DNA of 50,417 nucleotides from Lysobacter sp. A03 (lineage in GTDB: Bacteria; Pseudomonadota; Gammaproteobacteria; Xanthomonadales; Xanthomonadaceae), in contig NZ_JXSS01000049.1 in the NCBI RefSeq assembly GCF_000855665.1, positions 1 through 50,417 on the forward strand, written 5' to 3'. The number at the start of each line of letters is the position of its first letter. Positions within the stretch are counted from its first letter, which is position 1. Below the pieces are notes generated by a model that ran no database searches, was not told the DNA's origin, and saw nothing but the letters and a program-made list of their open reading frames with translations. Positions 16,616 to 26,030 of this stretch are shown piece after piece. The translations under genes were made by a program, and so were the position numbers.

Positions 16616-16692
16616 TGGTGCGCCCGGAAGGATTCGAACCTCCGACCCCCAAGTTCGTAGCCTGGTGCTCTATCCAGCTGAGCTACGGGCGC
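16616..16692 (-). tRNA. tRNA-Arg (anticodon ACG)
   Basis: A 77-nt cloverleaf on the minus strand. The acceptor stem begins GCGCCCG, the D stem is GCTC/GAGC, and the anticodon arm CCAGG-CTACGAA-CTTGG gives ACG. The T arm is TCGGAGGTTCGAATCCTTC-like, and the 3' CCA is encoded. A34 would be inosine after TadA editing, reading CGU, CGC and CGA codons. It lies 67 nt downstream of tRNA-Ser in the same orientation and is followed by a strong terminator. Confidence 0.95.
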
Positions 16693-16759
16693 GTAATCGG
16701 AGAATTATGACGATGAATCCAAAACCCGTCAATCCCAACCGATCGTGCTAAACAAAGAT

Positions 16760-16851
16760 TGGCGGAGAGTGAGGGATTCGAACCCTCGATGGAGTTTAAC
16801 CCCCATACTCCCTTAGCAGGGGAGCCCCTTCAGCCACTCGGGCAACTCTCC
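16760..16851 (-). tRNA. tRNA-Ser (anticodon GCT)
   Basis: A 92-nt class II tRNA with a long variable arm. The acceptor stem is GGAGAGT/ACTCTCC, the D arm contains GAGTGGCTGAAGGGG, and the anticodon arm CTCCC-CTGCTAA-GGGAG gives GCT (reads AGU/AGC). The T arm contains GGTTCGAATCC, and the 3' CCA is encoded. It lies between csrA and tRNA-Arg, a typical xanthomonad arrangement. Confidence 0.95.
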
Positions 16852-16917
16852 GCGGTCCACATCATCGATGCGGGCGGGAAGCATAACGGCTGATCGCCCC
16901 CGCGGCAAACCTTTTTG

Positions 16918-17130
16918 TCAGTCCGCCGGGTCTTTTACTTCTGTATCAGCAGCTGTGTCGGCGTCTTCGCCACGCTGGATGCGCTGGTAGATCTCCTCGC
17001 GGTGGACCGCGACGTCCTTCGGTGCGGTGATGCCGACGCGCACCTGGTTGCCCTTCACGCCGAGCACGGTGACAGTCACCGAGTCGCCGATCATCAGGGT
17101 CTCGCCGACGCGTCGCGTCAGGATAAGCAT
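16918..17130 (-). CDS. csrA: Carbon storage regulator CsrA/RsmA
   Basis: A 70-aa RNA-binding dimer that represses or activates translation by binding GGA motifs in leaders. It controls biofilm, motility and virulence in the family. The classic N-terminus [16 protein letters not shown] and the [16 protein letters not shown] core with the RNA-contacting VHREEIY are intact. The start is fixed by AGGAGA about 8 nt upstream of ATG 17130; an in-frame extension to 17259 lacks homology. The C-terminal tail ([16 protein letters not shown]) is acidic and about 8-10 residues longer than E. coli CsrA, as in other xanthomonads. It lies directly downstream of alaS but has its own promoter. Confidence 0.97.
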   Translation of the reverse strand: MLILTRRVGETLMIGDSVTVTVLGVKGNQVRVGITAPKDVAVHREEIYQRIQRGEDADTAADTEVKDPAD

Positions 17131-17215
17131 TGTCAAATTCTCCTTGTGCCGGTGCGTGTTGCACCGAAGCCGTGCTCCGGGAACCCCGAAAACAGTCGCT
17201 ACTGGGTAAACGACA

Positions 17216-17245
17216 ATTATCGACTTGTCCGGACACTTGTCACAA
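17216..17245 (-). promoter_or_regulatory. Predicted csrA promoter
   Basis: On the minus strand TTGTGA (17240-17245) and GATAAT (17216-17221) are 18 nt apart in the 155-nt alaS-csrA gap. That leaves a leader of about 80 nt before ATG 17130. The match to sigma-70 is good; activity is not shown by sequence alone. Confidence 0.55.
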
Positions 17246-17285
17246 TGGAAAGAAGTCATGCATGCCTGTGCAAGTCAGGTCGCGC

Positions 17286-19946
17286 TCAGGAAAGTCGCTC
17301 CCGGACCCAATCGGCCACGCTTTCCAACACATGCGGCAAGGTGGGCAGGTCTTCGCCGCCACCCTGGGCCATGTCGGGCCGTCCGCCACCCTTGCCGTTG
17401 ATCTGTTTTGCGACGTGGGATAGCAGCTCGCCGGCCTTGACCCTGCCCGCAGCCGCTCCGTTGACACCGGCGACGAGGCTCACCTTGCCGTCCTTTGCGC
17501 CCGCAAGCACCACCACCATGTCACCCAACTGCTGGCGCAGGCGATCGAGTGCATCGCGCAGCGCCTTGGTGTCAAAGCCTTCCAGGCGCGCGGCAAGAAC
17601 CTTGATGCCATCCACGTCAACGGCGGAGCCGGAAAGATCGGCGGTCGCGCCCGAGGCGAGCTTGGCCTTCACCGCTTCCAACTCGCGTTCCAGCTTCTTC
17701 TGCCGCTCCAGCAAGCTCCGCAACTTGTCGGTGATGTCCGCAGGACTGCCGCCCAGCAGGTGCGCGGCGTCGCGCAAACGCTTCTCTTCGGCGTCAATAT
17801 GGTCCAACGCGCCCTGCCCGGTCACCGCCTCGATGCGGCGCACGCCGGCGGACACGCCGCCCTCGGACAGGATCTTGAACACGCCAATGTCGCCGGTGCG
17901 GGTGACATGGGTGCCGCCGCACAACTCGGTCGATGTCTCGCCCATGCGCAGCACGCGCACCTGGTCACCGTACTTCTCGCCGAACAGCGCCATCGCACCG
18001 AAATCCAGTGCCTCCTGCATGCCCATCTGGTGCACTTCGGCCTCATGGTTGGCGCGGATCTCGGCGTTGACCTTGCGCTCGATCACCGCCAGCTCATCCG
18101 CCGTCACCGGCTGGAAGTGCGAGAAGTCGAACCGCAAGCGGTCCGGGGCGACCAGCGAGCCCTTCTGCAGGACGTGGGTGCCGAGCACGTCGCGCAGCGC
18201 GGCATGCAGCAGGTGGGTGGCCGAGTGGTTCAGCACGATCGCACCTCGACGGCTCGCGTCGATCTTCGCGCCCACCTTGTCGCCGACACTGAGCGTGCCG
18301 CTGCGAAGTGTTCCGACGTGACCGTGGAACTGGCCGCCGAACTTCACCGTGTCGCGCACTTCGAACAGGGACCCGACCGATGTCAGCTGCCCGGCATCGC
18401 CCATCTGGCCGCCGCTTTCTGCATAGAACGGCGTACCGGCCAACAGGACCACCGCTTCCTCGTCCGCTTCGATCCGGTCCAGGGCGCGCCCATCGCGCAG
18501 CAGGCCGACGACTTCCAGGCCCTCGGCCTCGACGCAGTCGTAGCCCAGGAACCGGGTCGGCGAGAGTTGCGCGGCCAGCTCGGCCGGCATCGTGGCGGTG
18601 TTGCCGAACTTGCCCGCGGCCCGCGCCGTATCGCGCTGCCGCTCCATCGCGGCATCGAAGCCTTCCATGTCCACGGTCAGCCCCCGCTCGCGTGCGATGT
18701 CGGCGGTCAGGTCAACCGGGAAGCCATAGGTGTCGTACAGCCGAAACGCATCGGCGCCGGGAATGGTGCCGCCGGAATCGGCAGCCACTTCGTCAAAGAT
18801 GCGCATGCCGGCATCCAGCGTCTCGGCGAAGCGCTCTTCCTCGGCCAGCAGCGCGCGCTGGATCAGCTCGCGCTGTGCTTCCAGTTCCGGATACGCCTCG
18901 CCCATGGTCTCGATCAGGGGCTGCAGCATCAAATGGAAGAACGGCTGCTTCTGCCCCAGCATCCAGCCGTGGCGCAGCGCCCGGCGGATGATCCGGCGCA
19001 GCACGTAGCCACGACCCTCGTTCGACGGCAACACGCCATCGACGATCAGGAACGCGCAGGCGCGGATGTGGTCGGCGATGACACGCAACGACTTGTTGTC
19101 CAGATCCTCCGTGCCGGTGAGACGCGCCGCCGCGGCAATCAGGTGCTGGAAGATGTCGATCTCGTAGTTGCCGTGCTTGCCCTGCAGGATCGCGGCCAGT
19201 CGCTCCAGGCCCATGCCGGTGTCCACGCAGGGCGCCGGCAGTGGCGCCAGGGTCCCGTCGGGCTGGCGGTCGAACTGCATGAACACCAGGTTCCAGATCT
19301 CGATGAAACGGTCGCCGTCCTCGTCGGGCGAACCCGGGGGGCCACCGAAGTGCTGCTCGCCGTGGTCGTAGAAGATCTCGGTGCACGGGCCGCAGGGACC
19401 CGTGTCGGCCATCTGCCAGAAGTTGTCGGAGGCAAACGGCGCGCCCTTGTTGTCACCGATGCGGATGATCCGCTCTTCGGGCACGCCGATCTCGTCGCGC
19501 CAGATGGCATACGCCTCGTCATCGGTCTGGTACACGGTGACCAGCAGCCGCTTGGGGTCCAGGCCCCACACGTCGGTCAGCAGCTCCCACGCCCACTTGA
19601 TGGCCTCGAGCTTGAAGTAATCGCCAAACGACCAGTTGCCCAACATCTCGAAGAAGGTGTGGTGGCGCGCGGTATAGCCAACCTGGTCCAGATCGTTGTG
19701 CTTTCCGCCCGCGCGCAGGCAGCGCTGGACGTCGGCCGCGCGCACGTAACCGGGCTTTTCGCTGCCCAGGAACACGTTCTTGAACTGGACCATCCCCGAG
19801 TTGGTGAACAGCAGGGTGGGATCATTGGCCGGGATCAACGGCGCCGACGGCACGATGGTGTGCCCGCGCTCGCGGAAGAATTCCAGGAAATCGCGGCGGA
19901 TCTGGTTGGAGCTGGGCGGGTTGGAGCTGGACTTGGGAGCGTTCAT
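17286..19946 (-). CDS. alaS: Alanyl-tRNA synthetase
   Basis: An 886-aa class II synthetase of normal length that charges tRNA-Ala and edits mischarged Ser and Gly. The aminoacylation core has [17 protein letters not shown] and the [16 protein letters not shown] motif. The editing domain has the zinc ligands HSATH and CGGTH. The C-terminal C-Ala domain ends the protein. ATG 19946 (MNAPKSSS) is preferred over GTG 19955; neither has a strong ribosome site, and the first 15 residues are low complexity. It lies between recX and csrA, the conserved order in this family. Confidence 0.97.
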   Translation of the reverse strand: MNAPKSSSNPPSSNQIRRDFLEFFRERGHTIVPSAPLIPANDPTLLFTNSGMVQFKNVFLGSEKPGYVRAADVQRCLRAGGKHNDLDQVGYTARHHTFFEMLGNWSFGDYFKLEAIKWAWELLTDVWGLDPKRLLVTVYQTDDEAYAIWRDEIGVPEERIIRIGDNKGAPFASDNFWQMADTGPCGPCTEIFYDHGEQHFGGPPGSPDEDGDRFIEIWNLVFMQFDRQPDGTLAPLPAPCVDTGMGLERLAAILQGKHGNYEIDIFQHLIAAAARLTGTEDLDNKSLRVIADHIRACAFLIVDGVLPSNEGRGYVLRRIIRRALRHGWMLGQKQPFFHLMLQPLIETMGEAYPELEAQRELIQRALLAEEERFAETLDAGMRIFDEVAADSGGTIPGADAFRLYDTYGFPVDLTADIARERGLTVDMEGFDAAMERQRDTARAAGKFGNTATMPAELAAQLSPTRFLGYDCVEAEGLEVVGLLRDGRALDRIEADEEAVVLLAGTPFYAESGGQMGDAGQLTSVGSLFEVRDTVKFGGQFHGHVGTLRSGTLSVGDKVGAKIDASRRGAIVLNHSATHLLHAALRDVLGTHVLQKGSLVAPDRLRFDFSHFQPVTADELAVIERKVNAEIRANHEAEVHQMGMQEALDFGAMALFGEKYGDQVRVLRMGETSTELCGGTHVTRTGDIGVFKILSEGGVSAGVRRIEAVTGQGALDHIDAEEKRLRDAAHLLGGSPADITDKLRSLLERQKKLERELEAVKAKLASGATADLSGSAVDVDGIKVLAARLEGFDTKALRDALDRLRQQLGDMVVVLAGAKDGKVSLVAGVNGAAAGRVKAGELLSHVAKQINGKGGGRPDMAQGGGEDLPTLPHVLESVADWVRERLS

Positions 19947-20027
19947 GCCTGGCACGGGAAGTCGAAGGGCTGGGCGCGTGGACTCGACGCCGGTCCCCGC
20001 AAGCCGCTTAGCGTATCAGGGACGGGT

Positions 20028-20573
20028 TCAGCAACCGAAAGAATCGTCGGGGTCAAAGCGCGTCGCGGCACGTACCACGTCGCCGGAAAATCCCCGCCGC
20101 ATCAATGTGTCGGCGGCCTTTCGACGCACCGCGATGTCGTCATGGATCGCATCGCCGTAACGGCGGGACACCAGATCGCGTGCAATCTCCACCCAACTGC
20201 CCTCGAAGGTGTCCAGCGCGGCGGTGATCGCGTCATCGTCCAGACCGTGCATGCGCAGCTCCGCGCGGATATGGATCGGCCCGTAGCCACTGCCGGTGCG
20301 ATTGCGCACCACGCTTTCGGCAAACCGGTTGTCATCCTGCCAGCCGGCGTCGGCGAGCTTGTCCACCGCCGCCTCGACCTCGCGGGCATCCAGTCCGCGG
20401 GACGTGAGCTTGCGTGTCAGTTCCTTGCGCGAGTGCTCGCGCCGGGCCAGCAGGCCCAGCGCGCGTTGCAGCGGGGTGGCCGGCTCACGCTTGCGTCGCC
20501 GGCCCGTCGTGCGGCCTGGTTCGGTATCGAACAGGCCTCCGCCGCCTTCCTCGTTGGAGCTTTCGTCCTGCAT
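20028..20573 (-). CDS. recX: RecA regulatory protein RecX
   Basis: A 181-aa helical protein that binds RecA filaments and limits their extension. After a disordered, charged N-terminus of about 30 residues come three-helix RecX repeats. [19 protein letters not shown] is the family signature; [19 protein letters not shown] and [19 protein letters not shown] follow. It lies 32 nt downstream of recA, so it is probably cotranscribed by readthrough as in most gammaproteobacteria. The 81-nt gap to alaS holds no obvious terminator. Confidence 0.95.
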   Translation of the reverse strand: MQDESSNEEGGGGLFDTEPGRTTGRRRKREPATPLQRALGLLARREHSRKELTRKLTSRGLDAREVEAAVDKLADAGWQDDNRFAESVVRNRTGSGYGPIHIRAELRMHGLDDDAITAALDTFEGSWVEIARDLVSRRYGDAIHDDIAVRRKAADTLMRRGFSGDVVRAATRFDPDDSFGC

Positions 20574-20605
20574 CTCTCGAGATCTATCGGATCATGCGAA
20601 CCCGG

Positions 20606-21703
20606 TCAGACCTCGGCCTTGGCGCCCTTTGCGGCCTTGCCGACCTTGGCATCCTTGGCGTCTTCTTCGCCGTCCACGCCAGCCGCCGCGGCTTCCGCCT
20701 TGACGATCTCGATGGGCACCAGACGCTTGCGGATTTCGGCTTCCAGACGTTCTGCCAGCTCGACGTTGTCCTTGAGGTACTGGCGCGCGTTCTCCTTGCC
20801 CTGGCCGATACGCTCCTCGCCCATGCTGTACCAGGCGCCAGCGCGCTCGACCAGCTTGGCTTCCAGGCCCATCTCGATCAGCTCGCCCTCGCGGGAGATG
20901 CCCTCGCCATAGAGGATCTCCGTGATGACCTGCTTGAACGGCGGCGCCATCTTGTTCTTGACCACCTTGATGCGGGTCTGGTTGCCGATGATCTCGTCGC
21001 CCTTCTTGACCGCGCCGATACGGCGGATGTCCAGGCGCACGGAGGCGTAGAACTTCAACGCGTTGCCGCCGGTGGTCACTTCCGGGCTCTGGCCGGGCAT
21101 CATCTGGCCGATCTTGTGGCGCAGCTGGTTGATGAAGACCACCAGGGTGCCGGAGCGCTTGATGTTGCCGGTCAGCTTGCGCAGGGCCTGGCTCATCAGT
21201 CGGGCCTGCAGGCCGGGCAACTGGTCGCCCATCTCGCCCTCGATCTCCGCCCGCGGGGTGAGCGCAGCGACCGAGTCGATCACCACGATATCCACCGCGG
21301 CGGAGCGCACCAGCATGTCGGCGATTTCCAGCGCCTGCTCGCCGGTGTCGGGCTGCGAGAGCAGCAGTTCTTCAACATTGACGCCCAGCTTGGCCGCGTA
21401 GGTCGGGTCGAGCGCGTGCTCGGCGTCGATGAAGGCAGCGGTTCCGCCCATCTTCTGGCACTCGGCGATCGCCTGCAGGGTCAGGGTGGTCTTGCCGGAG
21501 GACTCCGGACCGTAGATCTCGACCACGCGGCCCTTGGGCAGGCCGCCAATGCCGAGCGCGATGTCCAACATCAGTGAACCGGTGCCGATGACCTCGGCGG
21601 CCTCGACGACACGGTCGCCCATGCGCATGACCGATCCCTTGCCAAACTGCTTCTCGATCTGGCCCAAGGCCGCGGAAAGAGCGCGCTTTTTGTTCTCGTC
21701 CAT
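20606..21703 (-). CDS. recA: Recombinase RecA
   Basis: A 365-aa DNA-strand-exchange ATPase and LexA co-protease. The start is MDENKKRAL at 21703 with AAGGA about 8 nt upstream; the in-frame extension to 21763 is unsupported. Walker A is GPESSGKTT (residues 65-73), Walker B is [12 protein letters not shown], and loop L2 has the [14 protein letters not shown] context. The C-terminus is lysine- and glutamate-rich and ends in [10 protein letters not shown] instead of the usual acidic tail. I see no TTAG-N6-TACTA box in the 173 nt between lexA and recA. SOS induction may therefore come from the lexA promoter or a degenerate site. Confidence 0.98.
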   Translation of the reverse strand: MDENKKRALSAALGQIEKQFGKGSVMRMGDRVVEAAEVIGTGSLMLDIALGIGGLPKGRVVEIYGPESSGKTTLTLQAIAECQKMGGTAAFIDAEHALDPTYAAKLGVNVEELLLSQPDTGEQALEIADMLVRSAAVDIVVIDSVAALTPRAEIEGEMGDQLPGLQARLMSQALRKLTGNIKRSGTLVVFINQLRHKIGQMMPGQSPEVTTGGNALKFYASVRLDIRRIGAVKKGDEIIGNQTRIKVVKNKMAPPFKQVITEILYGEGISREGELIEMGLEAKLVERAGAWYSMGEERIGQGKENARQYLKDNVELAERLEAEIRKRLVPIEIVKAEAAAAGVDGEEDAKDAKVGKAAKGAKAEV

Positions 21704-21876
21704 TGGGGTTTTCCTTGTTGCCATCAGTGAATGAATCCAGCGTAGTGGGAGGCCGTCGCACAAGCTGCGACCGCGACCGTGATTAAGAAATTAGGTGAGC
21801 CGCCCATTGTCGGCCATCGGGGCGGCGGCATGCTCACGGTCGGAAATAGCCCCGCGCGGGCAACGGATAACCGGCA

Positions 21877-22554
21877 TCAGCGGCCGCGGCGTACAAGACC
21901 GCAGTAAAGCCCTTCAATGGCGAAGTCCTGGTCGGGCATGACCTCGATGGGGTGGTAGTCGGGGTTGCGCGGCAGCAGCCGGATCCGGTCCTTGCCGATT
22001 TTCAGCAGCTTCACCGTGATCTCGTCGTCGATGCGGGCCACCACGATCTCGCCACTGCGCGCCTCCGGAGTGCGGTGCACGCCGATCAGGTCGCCATCGA
22101 AGATGCCTTCATCGCGCATCGAGTCGCCCTGCACCTTGAGCATGTAGTCGGGTGCGGGAAAGAAGATGTTGCGATCCAGCAGCACGTGCTCATCGACGTT
22201 GGGGTCGGCACCGATCGGCGCGCCCGCAGCGACCCGGCCCAGCACCGGCAGCAACAAGGCGTCCTCGTCGCGCCGGGACCGCGCGGCCGCGGATTCCGCC
22301 ACCGCCCGGTCGTCGTCATCGCCGCCCAGCAGGGCCAGACCCGTCGGCGTCAGCCGCAGGCCGCGCGCCTTGCCGGGGAGACGTTCAATCACACCCGCCT
22401 GCTCCAGGGCTTCGAGATGGTATTGCGCGGCGCGGACACCGGAGAAGCCCATTGCGCGGGCGATCTCGGTCTGCGAAGGCGGCATGCCTTCCACCGCGAT
22501 GCGATCCCCGATCAGGGCAAGAATGGCGTGCTGGGTTTCAGTGAGTGCGTTCAT
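21877..22554 (-). CDS. lexA: SOS repressor LexA
   Basis: A 225-aa self-cleaving repressor, longer than E. coli LexA (202). The winged-helix DNA-binding domain is residues 1-70 (PPSQTEIARAMGFSGVRAAQYHLEAL recognition region). The cleavage site is Ala110-Gly111 in RVAAGAPIG, with catalytic Ser145 (GDSMRDEG) and Lys182 (TVKLLK). An Asp/Glu-rich linker insertion at about 78-100 explains the extra length and is typical of xanthomonad LexA. ATG 22554 directly abuts the LexA operator and has no ribosome site, so translation may be leaderless; TTG 22575 is the only upstream option and would encode the operator itself. Confidence 0.97.
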   Translation of the reverse strand: MNALTETQHAILALIGDRIAVEGMPPSQTEIARAMGFSGVRAAQYHLEALEQAGVIERLPGKARGLRLTPTGLALLGGDDDDRAVAESAAARSRRDEDALLLPVLGRVAAGAPIGADPNVDEHVLLDRNIFFPAPDYMLKVQGDSMRDEGIFDGDLIGVHRTPEARSGEIVVARIDDEITVKLLKIGKDRIRLLPRNPDYHPIEVMPDQDFAIEGLYCGLVRRGR

Positions 22555-22572
22555 TAGTAGTAATACTACTAA
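22554..22572. promoter_or_regulatory. LexA operator (SOS box), autoregulatory
   Basis: A perfect 19-bp palindrome, TTAGTAGTAATACTACTAA. It contains TTAG-N6-TACTA, the LexA box known from Xylella and Xanthomonas. Its left end shares one base with the lexA start codon and it covers the predicted -10 box, so bound LexA would block initiation directly. Confidence 0.93.
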
Positions 22573-22592
22573 CAAGCACCCACCGGTTACAA
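22563..22592 (-). promoter_or_regulatory. Predicted lexA promoter
   Basis: On the minus strand TTGTAA (22587-22592) and TAGTAT (22563-22568) are 18 nt apart. The -10 ends 8 nt before the ATG, which puts the transcription start at or within 1-2 nt of the start codon. The -10 lies inside the LexA box. Confidence 0.6.
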
Positions 22593-22635
22593 GTGACAGC
22601 TAGTGCGGGGACCAAACCCGGGCCCCACCAATCGC

Positions 22636-23136
22636 TCAGACGGCCAGATCCAGCAGTCCGTGCAGGGCCGCCGCCACCGTCTGCCGGCGCACCGCATCGC
22701 GGTCGCCGTCGAAGTGGAACACCAGCGCCGTGGTGTAGCCGCCGCGCCGCTTCCAGGCAATCCACACCGTTCCCACCGGTTTGTCGTCCACCCCGCCGCC
22801 GGGGCCGGCAATGCCGGTGACCGCGACCGCCAGACTCGCGCCGGAATAGACCAGCGCGCCCGAAGCCATCTCGATGGCGGTCTCGCGGCTGACCGCGCCG
22901 TGCTCTTCCAGCGTGATCGCCTGCACGCCCAGCATCGCCTGCTTGGCCTCGTAGCTGTAGGCGACCATGCCGCAGTCGAACCACTCCGATGATCCGGGAA
23001 TATCCGTCAGGGTCTTGGCGATCCAGCCGCCGGTGCAACTTTCCGCGGTGGCCAGCCGGTGATGGTTTCCGCGGGCGGCCTCGCCGACCTGCCGGGCAAG
23101 GGCCTCAAGTGCCGCATCGGTTACGTCTTTGCTCAT
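22636..23136 (-). CDS. pncC: CinA C-terminal domain protein / nicotinamide-nucleotide amidohydrolase
   Basis: A 166-aa stand-alone CinA-C (PncC) protein that hydrolyses NMN to nicotinate mononucleotide in pyridine nucleotide recycling. Family motifs are TAESCTGGWIAKTLTDIPGS, YSYEAKQAMLGV, AVSRETAIEMASGA and VAVTGIAGPGGG. The N-terminal MoeA-like CinA domain is absent, which is normal for this order of bacteria. ATG 23136 fits the family start. A TATAGT hexamer (23143-23148) ends only 6 nt before it, suggesting a leaderless transcript, though no good -35 is visible. It lies upstream of lexA-recA, the usual cinA-recA neighbourhood. Confidence 0.93.
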   Translation of the reverse strand: MSKDVTDAALEALARQVGEAARGNHHRLATAESCTGGWIAKTLTDIPGSSEWFDCGMVAYSYEAKQAMLGVQAITLEEHGAVSRETAIEMASGALVYSGASLAVAVTGIAGPGGGVDDKPVGTVWIAWKRRGGYTTALVFHFDGDRDAVRRQTVAAALHGLLDLAV

Positions 23137-23165
23137 GGCGGCACTATACCGCCCACCTACCCACC

Positions 23166-23202
23166 AAAAAAAAACCGCCGCCCACATCCCTGCAGGCGGC
23201 GG
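23166..23202 (-). terminator. Rho-independent terminator of the TonB receptor gene
   Basis: On the minus strand CCGCCGCC (23195-23202) pairs with GGCGGCGG (23175-23182) across a 12-nt loop, followed by nine T residues. It begins 16 nt after the TonB receptor stop and separates that gene from cinA. Confidence 0.9.
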
Positions 23203-23217
23203 CGCGATACCGCTGAC

Positions 23218-25812
23218 TCAGTAGCGCACGCGCAGGGTCATGCCGTACATGCGCGGCGCGCCCAGGAAGGCGTTCCACGAGCCGGACTGGATCGGCGCGT
23301 CAATGCCGACCTGCTTGTAGGTCTCGTTGGTCAGGTTCTGACCCCAAACCTCGACCATCCAGCGCTTGTCCTGGCGACCCAGACCCAAGCGGGCATTCAC
23401 CAGGCCGAAGCCGTCCTGCATCTTCTGCGGGTCCAGATCCGAGCCGGTATTGAACTTGGACATGTACTTGCCGCCGATGTTGAAGCGGCCCAGCAGGTCG
23501 GCTCCCATGTCCCACTCATAGGTCATGGACGCGTTACCCGACCAGCGCGGGGCAAAGCTCATCGTGTTGCCCGGCAGCGCGACCAGATCGAGGTCAGGCA
23601 ACAGGTCGTTGCCGTACTCGGTCTGGGCGTAGGTCAGGCCGCCCTGCATGGTCAGCCCGCGCATCGCGGTCTGCCACATCACGTCGGCCTCGAAGCCCTG
23701 CGACACCACCTCGGGGATCGAGCGCACCACGAAACTGGTGCCCAGGAAGCTGTTGAGCTGGAAGTCGCTGTACTTCTGGTAGAACAGCGCCGCGTTGAAC
23801 AGCAGATTGCCGTCCATCCAGTTGGTCTTCAGCCCCAGCTCGTAGCTGTCCACGAACTCGCCCGGGAAGGACGTGTCATCCACCGGGGTGATGCCCTGCA
23901 CGCCGCTGGACAGCCCGTTGGCCGACTGCACCCGGTCCAGGTTGAAGCCGCCGGCCTTGTAGCCGCGCGCCGCCGAGCCGTAGGTCATCACGTCGTCGGA
24001 CCAGCTGTAGGCCAGCTTGAACGTGCCCGACCACTCCTTCTCGGTACGCGACTGGGTGACGTCGCGGCCGTCGTGGGCGATGTTGGCCCACGGCAGGCAC
24101 ATGTAGCCGGCGATGGTGGGCGCGAGCGCCGGTACCAGGCCGGCCAGCAACTGCTGTTGCAGCGCCGGTGGCAGGCTGCCGAACCCGTTGATGCGCCCGG
24201 CCAGTGCCCCGCCGACCCGTGCCGCCGGGTTGGCCAGCGTCGCCCCGCAGGCCGCGCTGCCGTTGGGGTTGTCGTACACCGTTTGCAGCGTCTTCTTCTC
24301 GTGGGTGTAGCGCAGGCCCACGGTGATATCCAGCTGATCGGTGGCGTGGAAGGTGTTGTTGGTGAAGATCGCCGTGCTCTTGGCGTTCTGACGGTGCTCG
24401 TCCAGCGAGCCCAGACCACGGAAGTTGGTGCCAAAGGGCTGGCCGCTGACCTGCGAGAAGAACAGCGCCGGATTCGACTGGTCCACCGTCAGCCCCAGCG
24501 GTGCCAGCTGCGCCGCCACGCCGCCCAGCACCTGGCTGCCGACCAGCGTGGACAGGTACGGCTCGTACGCCGGGCCGAAGCGGTAGGAGTCGTTGCGGGT
24601 CAGGTCCTCATCGGAATAGAACAGGCCGACCATCCAGTCCACCCGGTCGCTGGAACCGGTCATGCGCAGTTCCTGGCTGAAGGTCTCGAACTGGGTCAGC
24701 GACTCGTCCTCGTCCGGCGCGCGGTACAGGATGTCGGCCGCGCTGTAGTCGAAGTCCAGACCGTTGATGGCCTTCCAGTCGCGCATTGAGGTGATCGAGC
24801 TGACGGTCGCGCCATTGGCCCACGGCGACACCCAGTCGATGTTCATCGCCACGCCCTTGTCCTTCAGGTCCTGGCTGGTGGAACGGTTTGCGTAGCCGAG
24901 CCGGCGGTCCAGATCAACGGCCGGGATAACGCCCTCCCCGCCCGGGGTGAGTGCGTTGATGATCGCCGCCGTCGGACCGCGATCGGTGGTCACGGTGATG
25001 CAGCAGTTCTCCTCGCGACTGCTGAAATCGCCGACGAAGTTGATCGACAGGTTGTCGGTCGGCTCCAGCAGCAGCTGGCCGCGGAAGGTGTGGTAGTTCT
25101 GGTTGCCGTCGTCGTCCTCGGTGCGCGGACCGGCGCCGAACCTGACGTTGTCCACGCCGTCGCGCTTGCGCTTGCTGGCAAACACGCGGAACGCCGCGTT
25201 CTCGCCCAGCGCATCGTTATAGGCACCGGAGACCCCGAACAGGCCGTAGTTGCCGACGGTGATCTCGCCCTCGGCGCTCTGGGTGTAGCTGGGGCGGCGG
25301 GTGATCACGTTGATGACGCCTGCCGAGGTGTTCTTGCCGAACACCGTGCCCTGCGGGCCCTTTAGCACCTCGATCCGTTCCACCTCGCCCAGGTCGCCAA
25401 AACCGACGCTGTTGCGCGAGCGGTACACGCCATCGATGACGATGCCGACCGAGGACTCCAGGCCCGCGTTGTCACCCACCGTGCCGATGCCGCGGATGCG
25501 CGCGGTGGTCTGCGCCGCACTCTGGGTGCTGGTCACCGTCAGGCCGGGCACCAGCACCTGCATGTCCTTGATGTCGTGGACGCCACTGTCCTGCAGCAAC
25601 TGCTCGTCGAGCACGTTAATCACGATCGGCACGTCCTGCAGCGCCTCCTCGCGCTTCTGCGCGGTGACGGTGATGCCCGACAGCGTGGTGGCGCGCTGCT
25701 CCGGTGCATCCCCGCGGACTTCCTGCGCCATTGCCGGCGCAGCGGCCAGCGAGGCCAATGCCGAAAAAACCGCAACGGCGAGCAAAGCGCGTGCTGGCTG
25801 AACTACTTCCAT
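23218..25812 (-). CDS. TonB-dependent outer-membrane receptor
   Basis: An 864-aa outer-membrane beta-barrel importer. ATG 25812 follows GGGAGGGG and opens a 29-residue signal peptide (LLAVAVFSALASLAAAPAMAQ). A TonB-box-like segment and plug begin at TLSGITVTAQKREEALQDVP, with the plug motifs RIRGIGTVG and RIEVLKGPQGTVFGKNTSAG. The barrel follows and ends in the aromatic LRVRY signature needed for BamA recognition. The sequence is of the broad Sphingomonas/Xanthomonas receptor type whose substrates (plant or host compounds, siderophores, glycans) cannot be told by eye. No regulator, inner-membrane transporter or sigma/anti-sigma pair is adjacent. A terminator follows it. Confidence 0.93.
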   Translation of the reverse strand: MEVVQPARALLAVAVFSALASLAAAPAMAQEVRGDAPEQRATTLSGITVTAQKREEALQDVPIVINVLDEQLLQDSGVHDIKDMQVLVPGLTVTSTQSAAQTTARIRGIGTVGDNAGLESSVGIVIDGVYRSRNSVGFGDLGEVERIEVLKGPQGTVFGKNTSAGVINVITRRPSYTQSAEGEITVGNYGLFGVSGAYNDALGENAAFRVFASKRKRDGVDNVRFGAGPRTEDDDGNQNYHTFRGQLLLEPTDNLSINFVGDFSSREENCCITVTTDRGPTAAIINALTPGGEGVIPAVDLDRRLGYANRSTSQDLKDKGVAMNIDWVSPWANGATVSSITSMRDWKAINGLDFDYSAADILYRAPDEDESLTQFETFSQELRMTGSSDRVDWMVGLFYSDEDLTRNDSYRFGPAYEPYLSTLVGSQVLGGVAAQLAPLGLTVDQSNPALFFSQVSGQPFGTNFRGLGSLDEHRQNAKSTAIFTNNTFHATDQLDITVGLRYTHEKKTLQTVYDNPNGSAACGATLANPAARVGGALAGRINGFGSLPPALQQQLLAGLVPALAPTIAGYMCLPWANIAHDGRDVTQSRTEKEWSGTFKLAYSWSDDVMTYGSAARGYKAGGFNLDRVQSANGLSSGVQGITPVDDTSFPGEFVDSYELGLKTNWMDGNLLFNAALFYQKYSDFQLNSFLGTSFVVRSIPEVVSQGFEADVMWQTAMRGLTMQGGLTYAQTEYGNDLLPDLDLVALPGNTMSFAPRWSGNASMTYEWDMGADLLGRFNIGGKYMSKFNTGSDLDPQKMQDGFGLVNARLGLGRQDKRWMVEVWGQNLTNETYKQVGIDAPIQSGSWNAFLGAPRMYGMTLRVRY

Positions 25813-26030
25813 GGTGTCCCCTCCCAGATGGGTAGCAAAACGCCGCCGTGACTGCACGGCAGCAATTGGCGCGGGTCGTCCCCTGCAGCAGACCGGACGT
25901 GGGGGACACCGGTCGAGAACGCTGCGCTTGATGCCCGCAGGGGAAAGCTAGCACGTTCCATACGCGATGGAACTGTGTCGCAGTTTGGCCGTGAAGCGTT
26001 CTTCGAAAGGCGAATCGCCAGAGGCGACCG

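Noticed and set aside
17760-20912. A 1050-codon open frame on the plus strand opposite alaS and recX
   Set aside because: It is fully antisense to two well-recognised genes. Long antisense frames are expected at this GC content, and its residues (His/Arg/Gln/Ala-rich) match no fold.
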